6,195 nt of DNA from Pseudomonadota bacterium. Lineage in GTDB: Bacteria > Pseudomonadota > Alphaproteobacteria > Rhizobiales > Xanthobacteraceae. Below, piece after piece: positions 1 through 6,195 of this stretch. Position 1 is the stretch's first letter, and every line of letters starts with the position of its first letter. The position numbers and the translations under genes were made by a program. The notes under the pieces are model-generated. The model did not search any database and was not told the origin of the DNA. It saw nothing but the letters and a program-made list of their open reading frames with translations. The DNA lies in NCBI GenBank assembly GCA_023391175.1, contig JAEWBL010000236.1:1-6195 (forward strand), written 5' to 3'.

Positions 1-230
1 CGCCGGCCGCCCTGCCCCCAACCCTCGTCATCGAGCATCGGCAGGACGGCTGCAAGCGCACCCTGCCGGCGGGAGTCGAGCCCTTCCTGGCCTGGGCGAA
101 GGGCAAGGCGCGCGTGGTGTGGCTGGATGGCGGCCAGAGCGAGGGTAACCCCTGCGAAGCCATGGCCTACCACGGTTTCAACGGCATCGACGGCGACGTG
201 GTGGCTGCGGCGGCCGCGTTCGCGCGGTAG
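1..230 (+). CDS. Probable alpha/beta hydrolase (dienelactone hydrolase-like), C-terminal part
   Basis: The reading frame is open from the window edge (first full codon at 3) to TAG at 228-230, giving the last 75 residues of a protein whose start lies outside the window. The segment has a beta-strand followed by HRQDGC (local residues 12-17), then VVWLDGG (38-44), and near the end YHGFNGID (56-63). A strand ending in a conserved Asp followed by a late His matches the Asp and His of an alpha/beta-hydrolase catalytic triad; I take D15 and H57 as candidates. Cys17 and Cys51 could form a disulfide, which would fit an exported enzyme, but the N-terminus is not visible. The nucleophile is also outside the window, so the substrate cannot be named. 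The gene is followed by its own terminator, so it is probably not part of the kdp operon. Family assignment is from pattern memory; the end of the gene is certain. Confidence 0.72.
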   Translation, partial: PAALPPTLVIEHRQDGCKRTLPAGVEPFLAWAKGKARVVWLDGGQSEGNPCEAMAYHGFNGIDGDVVAAAAAFAR

Positions 231-279
231 GGCCGCGCTCGTTCCGGCGCGCCCGACCCACCTATCTGAGATGGCATGA

Positions 280-305
280 GGAGCGCCCCAATGGGCGCCC
301 TTTTT
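280..305 (+). terminator. Rho-independent terminator after the hydrolase gene
   Basis: A perfect 6-bp GC stem (GCGCCC 283-288 with GGGCGC 293-298) closes a CAAT loop. It can be extended past one A/C mismatch by G281-C300, and it is followed at once by five T (301-305). It lies 50 nt after the hydrolase stop. Stem, tight loop and T-run are all as expected for an intrinsic terminator, and it insulates the kdp promoter region from upstream transcription. Confidence 0.82.
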
Positions 306-339
306 GTGTGTCCGGAAGCGCTCCGGCCTCGCGCTTTTC

Positions 340-356
340 TTTATGCGATTTTTATT
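340..356 (+). promoter_or_regulatory. Candidate KdpE operator
   Basis: Two TTTAT half-sites start at 340 and 351, exactly 11 bp apart. That is the tandem arrangement bound by OmpR/PhoB-family response regulators. The E. coli KdpE site as I remember it (TTTATACTTTTTTTACA) also has TTTA half-sites 11 bp apart, and this 17-mer matches it at 12 of 17 positions by eye. A third TTTATGCG begins at 384, again a multiple of 11 bp (44) from the first. The position upstream of the whole operon is right. The identity of the binding protein is inferred from the operon, and kdpE itself is not in the window. Confidence 0.45.
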
Positions 357-392
357 CTGGCCCCGAGCGGCCCGTCTCGAATCTTTATGCGC

Positions 393-405
393 AAGGTGAC
401 ACCTT
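393..405. promoter_or_regulatory. 13-bp perfect inverted repeat, possible operator
   Basis: AAGGTG (393-398) and CACCTT (400-405) are perfect reverse complements around a single A. The site lies 2 bp after the second TCTTTATGCG repeat. The symmetry and the very short centre suit a dimeric DNA-binding protein better than an RNA hairpin, because the 1-nt loop cannot form as RNA. The right half, as GACACCTTT, recurs at 488-496 just before the ribosome binding site of the first small ORF. No known regulator can be assigned from sequence alone. Confidence 0.4.
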
Positions 406-440
406 TCCCTCGCTGAGCGGCGCCGGGTGAAAGCTCCCAT

Positions 441-484
441 GCGCTGCGGCCGACCGCAACGCAGGTCTTCCCGCGTCTTCGCGG
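441..484 (+). other. Two consecutive hairpins in the kdp leader
   Basis: Hairpin 1 pairs GCGCTGCGG (441-449) with CCGCAACGC (454-462), a 9-bp stem with one C/A mismatch closed by CCGA. Hairpin 2 pairs CCGCG (471-475) with CGCGG (480-484) around a TCTT tetraloop. Neither is followed by a T-run, so they are not terminators. If transcription starts near 400-420, both would lie in the 5' untranslated region just before the first ribosome binding site. There they might stabilise the mRNA or affect translation. GC-rich DNA forms such stems easily, so function is uncertain. Confidence 0.4.
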
Positions 485-511
485 CCCGACACCTTTAGAG
501 GCTCAGGTCTC

Positions 512-595
512 ATGCTCGACATTCTGATGCTCGCCCTGGCGGCGGGGCTTTTCGCCCTGGCCATCGGCTACGGCTACGCCTGCGAGCGGCTCTAG
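512..595 (+). CDS. 27-residue single-span membrane peptide upstream of kdpF
   Basis: ATG at 512 and TAG at 593-595 encode 27 residues. Residues 4-22 form one hydrophobic helix (ILMLALAAGLFALAIGYGY), and the peptide ends in CERL. 25 of 27 sense codons end in G or C, as in neighbouring real genes. A purine-rich AGAGG (497-501) lies 10 nt before the start, a slightly long spacing. It is the first ORF of the operon, with kdpF beginning 49 nt after its stop. I recall small ORFs ending in a similar Cys/Asp-Glu/Arg-Leu tail before kdpF in other proteobacteria, usually unannotated, but cannot verify this here. The architecture (one helix, then C-E-R-L) resembles KdpF (one helix, then P-E-R-F), so it may be a KdpF-like accessory or divergent duplicate. 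Function unknown. Confidence 0.62.
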   Translation: MLDILMLALAAGLFALAIGYGYACERL

Positions 596-644
596 CGCCG
601 GCCGAATACAGGCCGCACTCGCCGCCGTATCGAAGGAAAACTCC

Positions 645-734
645 ATGACCCTCGATTTTGCTCTGGGAGGCCTCATTACGCTGGGCCTCCTTTTCTACCT
701 CACCCTCGCGCTGCTGAAGCCCGAGCGGTTCTGA
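645..734 (+). CDS. kdpF: Potassium-transporting ATPase subunit KdpF
   Basis: ATG 645 to TGA 732-734 encodes 29 residues, the usual KdpF size. One transmembrane helix spans about residues 6-23 and is followed by the typical KdpF tail LLKPERF. GAAGGA (632-637) sits 7 nt before the start. In the known KdpFABC complex, KdpF is a small hydrophobic peptide in the inner membrane at the KdpA-KdpB side that stabilises the complex, much like a lipid. It is followed by kdpA after only 10 nt, with the kdpA ribosome binding site GGAGG (735-739) directly after the kdpF stop, so the two are probably translated together. The coding sequence also contains a 7-bp hairpin followed by TTTT (666-694). Confidence 0.93.
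   Translation: MTLDFALGGLITLGLLFYLTLALLKPERF
666..694 (+). other. Terminator-like hairpin inside kdpF
   Basis: GGAGGCC (666-672) pairs perfectly with GGCCTCC (684-690) across an 11-nt loop, and a G-U pair (665/691) can extend it. TTTT (691-694) follows. The shape is that of a weak intrinsic terminator, but it lies within the kdpF reading frame (encoding part of [10 protein letters not shown]). Ribosomes translating kdpF would disrupt it, so any effect would appear when translation is poor. It may be coincidental. Confidence 0.28.
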
Positions 735-744
735 GGAGGCCCCG

Positions 745-2454
745 ATGACCCTCAATGGCTGGATCCAGATCGCCCTCTTCTGCGCGATCATCCTTGCGCT
801 CACGCCGCTGCTTGGCGGCTACATGACCCGCGTGTTCGCGGGCGAGCGCACCTTCCTCTCCCCCGTGCTGCGCCCGGTGGAAGGCGCCCTCTATGCCCTC
901 GCCGGCGTGGACCCGAAGCGCGAGCAGACGTGGCTCGGCTACACCCTCGCCATGCTGGTGTTCCACGTGGCCGGCTTCCTCATGCTCTATGCGATCCTGC
1001 GCCTGCAGGACCTCCTGCCGCTGAACCCGCAGGAGATGGCGGGGATGCCGCCGGACCTGTCGCTGAACACGGCCGTCAGCTTCCTCACCAACACCAACTG
1101 GCAGAACTACGGCGGCGAGAGCACGCTGAGCTATCTCGCGCAGATGCTGGGGCTGACCCACCAGAACTTCCTCTCCGCCGCCACCGGCATCGCGCTGGCG
1201 GTGGCGCTGATCCGCGGCTTCTCCCGCGCCTCGGCGCAGACGGTGGGGAATTTCTGGGTGGATGTCACCCGCTGCACCCTCTACGTGCTGCTGCCGCTCT
1301 GCATCCCCTACACCCTGTTCCTGGTATGGCAGGGCATCCCGCAGACGCTCGGGCCCTATGTGGATGCGACCACGCTGGAAGGCGCGAAGCAGACCATCGC
1401 GGTCGGCCCCGTGGCCTCGCAGGTGGCCATCAAGATGCTCGGCACCAATGGCGGCGGCTTCTTCAACGCCAATGCCGCCCACCCGTTCGAGAACCCCACC
1501 GCGCTCTCCAACTTCGTGCAGATGCTCTCCATCTTCGCGCTGGGCGCCGGCCTCACCAACGTGTTCGGCCGCATGGTGGGCGACGTGCGCAAGGGCTGGG
1601 CGATCCTCGCCGCCATGGGCGTCATCTTCGTGGCGGGCGTCGCCGTCACCTACTGGGCGGAGGCATCAGGCACGCCGGGGCTGAACTCGCTGGGGCTGAC
1701 GGGCGGCAACATGGAAGGCAAGGAGCTGCGCTTCGGCATCGTCGCCTCGGCCCTGTTCGCCGTCATCACCACCGCCGCCTCCTGCGGCGCGGTCAACGCC
1801 ATGCACGACAGCTTCACGGCGCTCGGCGGCATGATCCCGCTTATCAACATGGAGCTGGGCGAGATCATCGTCGGCGGTGTGGGCGCGGGCATGTACGGCA
1901 TGCTGTTGTTCGTGGTGGTGGCCATGTTCGTGGCCGGCCTCATGGTGGGCCGCACGCCCGAATATGCCGGCAAGAAGATCGAGGCCAAGGAAGTGAAGAT
2001 GGCCATGCTCGCCATCCTGGTCCTGCCCCTCATGATGCTCGGCTGGACAGCCGTCGCGACCGTGCTGCCCGGAACGGTGGCGGCCATCAGCAATCCCGGC
2101 CCGCACGGCTTCTCCGAGATCCTCTACGCCTTCACCTCGGCGACGGCGAACAACGGCTCGGCCTTCGCGGGCCTCTCCGGCAACACGCCCTTCTACAATG
2201 TGACGCTTGCCGTCTCCATGTTCATCGGTCGCTTCATGATGATCGTGCCGGCCATGGCGCTGGCGGGATCGCTGGCGGCGAAGAAGACCGTGCCGGCCTC
2301 GGCGGGCACCTTTCCCACCCATGGCGGGCTGTTCGTCGGGCTGCTGGTGGGCGTCATCCTCATCGTCGGCGGCCTCACCTTCTTCCCGGCGCTCGCGCTC
2401 GGGCCGATCGTGGAGCACCTGGCGGCCGTAGCCGGCCAGACCTTCGGGGGCTGA
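745..2454 (+). CDS. kdpA: Potassium-transporting ATPase subunit KdpA
   Basis: ATG 745, with GGAGG 5 nt upstream, to TGA 2452-2454 encodes 569 residues, a normal KdpA length. KdpA is the inner-membrane K+-binding subunit of KdpFABC, related to potassium channels and the Trk/Ktr family. It has four pore-loop repeats that form one selectivity filter. All four are seen: FLTNTNWQN (113-121), [10 protein letters not shown] (232-241), [11 protein letters not shown] (346-356) and [14 protein letters not shown] (464-477). Q120 corresponds by alignment to E. coli Q116, a residue known to affect K+ affinity. Many hydrophobic helices are present, fitting the family's ten spans. K+ enters KdpA from outside and passes by an intersubunit tunnel to KdpB. 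The start is supported by its spacing to the ribosome binding site and by the family-typical N-terminus. The stop codon is one base before the start of the next small ORF. Intact, with no unusual residues noticed in the filters. Confidence 0.98.
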   Translation: MTLNGWIQIALFCAIILALTPLLGGYMTRVFAGERTFLSPVLRPVEGALYALAGVDPKREQTWLGYTLAMLVFHVAGFLMLYAILRLQDLLPLNPQEMAGMPPDLSLNTAVSFLTNTNWQNYGGESTLSYLAQMLGLTHQNFLSAATGIALAVALIRGFSRASAQTVGNFWVDVTRCTLYVLLPLCIPYTLFLVWQGIPQTLGPYVDATTLEGAKQTIAVGPVASQVAIKMLGTNGGGFFNANAAHPFENPTALSNFVQMLSIFALGAGLTNVFGRMVGDVRKGWAILAAMGVIFVAGVAVTYWAEASGTPGLNSLGLTGGNMEGKELRFGIVASALFAVITTAASCGAVNAMHDSFTALGGMIPLINMELGEIIVGGVGAGMYGMLLFVVVAMFVAGLMVGRTPEYAGKKIEAKEVKMAMLAILVLPLMMLGWTAVATVLPGTVAAISNPGPHGFSEILYAFTSATANNGSAFAGLSGNTPFYNVTLAVSMFIGRFMMIVPAMALAGSLAAKKTVPASAGTFPTHGGLFVGLLVGVILIVGGLTFFPALALGPIVEHLAAVAGQTFGG

Positions 2455-2455
2455 G

Positions 2456-2587
2456 ATGGCACGCCGCGCCCCATCCGCGCGGGCTCCGGCCCTGCGCACC
2501 TCCGAACTCATCCTTCTTTTGACCCTCGCCGCCTTCGTCCTCGTCGCCGCCATCCAGATGGTGGTGCTCGTTGTCGGCAAACCCTGA
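2456..2587 (+). CDS. 43-residue single-span membrane protein between kdpA and kdpB
   Basis: ATG 2456 lies one base after the kdpA stop (TGA-G-ATG) and the frame ends at TGA 2585-2587, 16 nt before kdpB. The N-terminus is basic with four arginines (R3, R4, R9, R14). A hydrophobic stretch follows from about 17 to 40 ([11 protein letters not shown], then [13 protein letters not shown]), and the protein ends in GKP. By the positive-inside rule the N-terminus should be cytoplasmic. 35 of 43 sense codons end in G or C, like its neighbours. A GGGGG run (2446-2450) at the end of kdpA could serve as a weak ribosome binding site, but coupling to kdpA termination is more likely. The standard operon has no gene here, and I do not recognise the protein. 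It could be an accessory peptide of the Kdp complex or an assembly factor. Size, topology and location support a real gene; function is unknown. Confidence 0.62.
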   Translation: MARRAPSARAPALRTSELILLLTLAAFVLVAAIQMVVLVVGKP

Positions 2588-2603
2588 TTTCCGGGAGCCA
2601 TCC

Positions 2604-4667
<2,064 letters not shown>

Positions 4668-4678
4668 GGAGAGCCCTC

Positions 4679-5287
4679 ATGCTCAACACTCTTCGCCCCG
4701 CCTTCGTGCTCCTCGTGCTGCTGACGGGGATCACCGGCCTCGCCTACCCCCTCGCCATGACCGGCGCCGCGCAGGTGCTGTTCCCCGTTGAGGCCAATGG
4801 CAGCCTCATCGAGAAGAACGGCACCGTGGTCGGCTCCGCCCTTATCGGGCAGAACTTCTCGTCCGACCGCTACTTCCACGGCCGGCCCTCCGCCACCACA
4901 GGTGCCGATCCGGCGGATGCCTCGAAGACCGTGCCGCAGCCCTACAACGCCGCCAATTCCATGGGCTCGAACCTCGGCCCCACCAATCCCGCCCTCATGG
5001 ACCGGGTGAAGGGCGACATGGCGGCCCTGAAGGCCGAGAATCCCGGCGCGGCGGTGCCTATCGATCTCGTCACCACCTCCGCCTCCGGACTCGATCCGGA
5101 CATCTCGCCGGAGGCCGCCCTGTTCCAGGTGCCGCGCATCGCCAAGGCGCGCGGCCTTAACGAGGACGTGCTGCGCCGGCTGGTGGCGCACGAGACCGAC
5201 GCGCCCACCTTCGGCCTCCTCGGCGAGCCCAAGGTGAACGTGCTCGCCCTCAATCTGGCGCTGGACCGCTTCGCCGGCGCAAAATAG
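4679..5287 (+). CDS. kdpC: Potassium-transporting ATPase subunit KdpC
   Basis: ATG 4679 to TAG 5285-5287 encodes 202 residues, close to the family's usual 190-200. GAGGAGA (4666-4672), overlapping the kdpB stop, is 6 nt before the start, and the gap to kdpB is 11 nt, so translation is probably coupled. One N-terminal helix (about 7-29) anchors a soluble periplasmic domain. Family motifs follow: [15 protein letters not shown] (57-71), PYNAANS and GSNLGPTNP (88-104), [20 protein letters not shown] (126-145), QVPRIA (150-155) and the C-terminal [15 protein letters not shown] (182-196). KdpC is the least conserved core subunit and is required for complex function. It is thought to aid K+ delivery to, or coupling with, KdpA. 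Two small departures from the common motif were seen (SMGSNLG rather than SGGSNLG, and DPDISP rather than DPHISP). The reading frame continues upstream inside kdpB, but this is antisense-free overlap in another frame, and the ATG start is clear. Confidence 0.97.
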   Translation: MLNTLRPAFVLLVLLTGITGLAYPLAMTGAAQVLFPVEANGSLIEKNGTVVGSALIGQNFSSDRYFHGRPSATTGADPADASKTVPQPYNAANSMGSNLGPTNPALMDRVKGDMAALKAENPGAAVPIDLVTTSASGLDPDISPEAALFQVPRIAKARGLNEDVLRRLVAHETDAPTFGLLGEPKVNVLALNLALDRFAGAK

Positions 5288-5325
5288 AACAGGCGGGGCC
5301 GGAGCGGCCCGGCCGGGAGACGGCA
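5288..5325 (+). other. kdpC-kdpD gap with GC hairpin
   Basis: The 38 nt between the kdpC stop and the kdpD start are almost all G and C. GGGCC (5296-5300) can pair with GGCCC (5306-5310) around GGAGC. Alternatively GGCCGG (5297-5302) can pair with CCGGCC (5309-5314). GGGAG (5315-5319) is the kdpD ribosome binding site, 6 nt from the ATG, and the second fold ends directly against it. There is no T-run, so it is not an intrinsic terminator, but it could lower kdpD expression relative to the pump genes, which is common in kdp operons. Confidence 0.35.
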
Positions 5326-6195
5326 ATGCCCGAAGAGCGCGAGAGCGACCAGCGCCCCTCGCCGGACGCCCTCCTGAAGGAGGCGCAGCGGGAGAGCCGT
5401 GGCCAGTTGAAGATCTTCCTCGGCGCCGCCCCCGGCGTGGGGAAGACCTACGAGATGCTGGCCTCCGGCCGCACCCGCCTGAACGACGGCGCCGACGTGG
5501 TGATCGGCGTGGTGGAGACCCACGGCCGCAGGGAAACGCAGGCGCTGGTGGAGGGCTTCGAGATCGTCCCCCGCCGCAAGGCCCCCTACAAGGGCCGGAT
5601 GCTGGAGGAGATGGACCTCGATGCCATCCTCGCCCGCAAGCCCGACCTCGTGCTGGTGGATGAACTCGCCCACACCAACGCCCCCGACAGCCGCCACGCC
5701 AAGCGCTACATGGACGTGGAGGAACTGCTCGCCGCCGGCATCGACGTCTATTCCACGCTGAACATCCAGCATGTTGAGAGCCTGAACGACGTGGTGGCGC
5801 AGATCACCCGCATCCGCGTGCGCGAGACGGTGCCCGACGCCATCATCGACCGCGCCGACGAGATCGAGGTGATCGACATCACCGCCTCCGATCTCATCCA
5901 GCGCCTGCACGACGGCAAGGTCTATGTGCCCGACACCGCCCGGCGCGCGGTGGACAATTATTTCTCCCCCGGCAACCTCACCGCCTTGCGCGAGCTGGCC
6001 CTGCGCCGCACCGCCCAGCGCGTGGACGAGCAATTGCTCAGCCACATGCGCGCCCATGCCATTTCCGGCCCGTGGGCGGCGGGCGAGCGGGTGCTGGTCT
6101 GCATCAGCGAGGACAAGCGCTGCGCCGCCTTGGTGCGCTATTCCAAGCGCCTCGCCGACCGCCTGCGCGCGCCGTGGGTGGCGCTCTATGTGGAA
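5326..6195 (+). CDS. kdpD: Sensor histidine kinase KdpD, N-terminal part
   Basis: ATG 5326, with GGGAG 6 nt upstream, opens a frame that runs to the window edge, giving 290 residues, about one third of the usual 890-900. KdpD is the inner-membrane sensor kinase that, with response regulator KdpE, turns on kdpFABC under K+ limitation or salt stress. The visible part is cytoplasmic. It shows the KdpD domain with Walker A GAAPGVGKT (33-41) and Walker B-like DLVLVDELAHTN (107-118). The family stretch RHAKRYMDVEELLAAGIDVYSTLNIQHVESLND follows in pieces at 123-155, then RVRETVPD (164-171). A universal-stress-protein-like domain begins near 253 (ERVLVCISED). The N-terminal ATP site tunes the kinase/phosphatase balance in E. 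coli. The four membrane spans, GAF region and kinase core lie outside the window, as presumably does kdpE. No truncation or frameshift is seen within this part. Confidence 0.96.
   Translation, partial: MPEERESDQRPSPDALLKEAQRESRGQLKIFLGAAPGVGKTYEMLASGRTRLNDGADVVIGVVETHGRRETQALVEGFEIVPRRKAPYKGRMLEEMDLDAILARKPDLVLVDELAHTNAPDSRHAKRYMDVEELLAAGIDVYSTLNIQHVESLNDVVAQITRIRVRETVPDAIIDRADEIEVIDITASDLIQRLHDGKVYVPDTARRAVDNYFSPGNLTALRELALRRTAQRVDEQLLSHMRAHAISGPWAAGERVLVCISEDKRCAALVRYSKRLADRLRAPWVALYVE

Larger units (their letters stand above)
306..511 (+). promoter_or_regulatory. kdp control region and 5' leader
   Basis: This is the gene-free stretch between the upstream terminator and the first small ORF of the kdp operon, so the operon promoter should lie here. 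Part of it (334-357 and 380-410) is clearly more AT-rich than the surroundings. It contains a 10-bp direct repeat, TCTTTATGCG, at 338-347 and 382-391 (44 bp apart), a 13-bp inverted repeat at 393-405, and a structured GC-rich leader at 441-484. I found no convincing sigma-70 -35/-10 pair at 16-18 bp spacing. This would fit an activator-dependent promoter, as kdp promoters are known to be, but that is inference. A small 5-bp inverted repeat (CCGGA 312-316, TCCGG 322-326) has no T-run and no assigned role. Confidence 0.65.

Noticed and set aside
312..326. Inverted repeat CCGGA-N5-TCCGG as a second terminator
   Set aside because: Only 5 bp and no T-run immediately after; the real terminator just upstream is sufficient.
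396..424. GTGACA (396-401) as a -35 box
   Set aside because: It matches TTGACA at five of six positions, but the expected -10 position (about 419-424, GGCGCC) is wholly unlike TATAAT.
599..615. Hairpin CGGCC-N7-GGCCG between the first small ORF and kdpF
   Set aside because: A 5-bp GC stem of a kind common in this composition, with no T-run and no evident role.
700..1482. Antisense ORF covering the kdpF-kdpA junction
   Set aside because: Low-complexity, charged translation opposite conserved kdp genes; no promoter or ribosome binding site seen.
930..2522. 530-codon + strand ORF overlapping kdpA
   Set aside because: It is a shifted frame of kdpA, rich in Arg/His/Gly/Pro, with no ribosome binding site; kdpA itself is unmistakable.
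2571..2603. TTG start adding 11 residues to KdpB
   Set aside because: It lies inside the preceding small ORF, lacks a good ribosome binding site, and the added residues do not look like a KdpB N-terminus. ATG 2604 has GGGAG at good spacing.
4942..6057. 371-codon antisense ORF opposite kdpC and kdpD
   Set aside because: It is a GC-rich shadow of conserved kdpC and kdpD coding sequence.

Overview
The window carries the start of a high-affinity potassium uptake (kdp) operon on the + strand. The organism looks like a GC-rich alphaproteobacterium, probably Hyphomicrobiales, perhaps Xanthobacteraceae. This rests on very high GC at third codon positions, GGAG-type ribosome binding sites, tight gene packing and the general look of the Kdp proteins. 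The family-level guess is an impression, not a computed placement.

Layout: (1) 1-230 is the 3' end of a gene for a probable alpha/beta (dienelactone-type) hydrolase. It is closed by a clear intrinsic terminator at 280-305. (2) 306-511 is the kdp control region and leader. It holds three TTTAT motifs in 11-bp phase, the first two resembling a KdpE operator. It also holds a perfect 13-bp inverted repeat, two consecutive leader hairpins and a possible 19-codon leader ORF. No good sigma-70 -35/-10 pair was found. (3) 512-595 encodes a 27-residue single-span membrane peptide. (4) kdpF (645-734), kdpA (745-2454), a 43-residue single-span membrane ORF (2456-2587), kdpB (2604-4667) and kdpC (4679-5287) follow at spacings of 1-49 nt, consistent with one transcript. 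(5) kdpD starts at 5326 and runs off the window end. Its first 290 residues are seen: the KdpD nucleotide-binding domain and the start of the universal-stress-protein-like domain.

How the genes work together: KdpA is the K+-selective channel-like subunit, KdpB the P-type ATPase, KdpC the single-span subunit that assists nucleotide and K+ coupling, and KdpF a small lipid-like stabilising peptide. KdpD is the sensor kinase that, with KdpE (presumably just beyond the window), switches the operon on when K+ is scarce.

The structural genes look intact, with catalytic and selectivity motifs present. The most unusual content is the set of small membrane ORFs. There are three in one operon where the E. 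coli arrangement has only kdpF, and one of them sits between kdpA and kdpB, coupled to the kdpA stop codon. The structured, repeat-rich leader is also notable.
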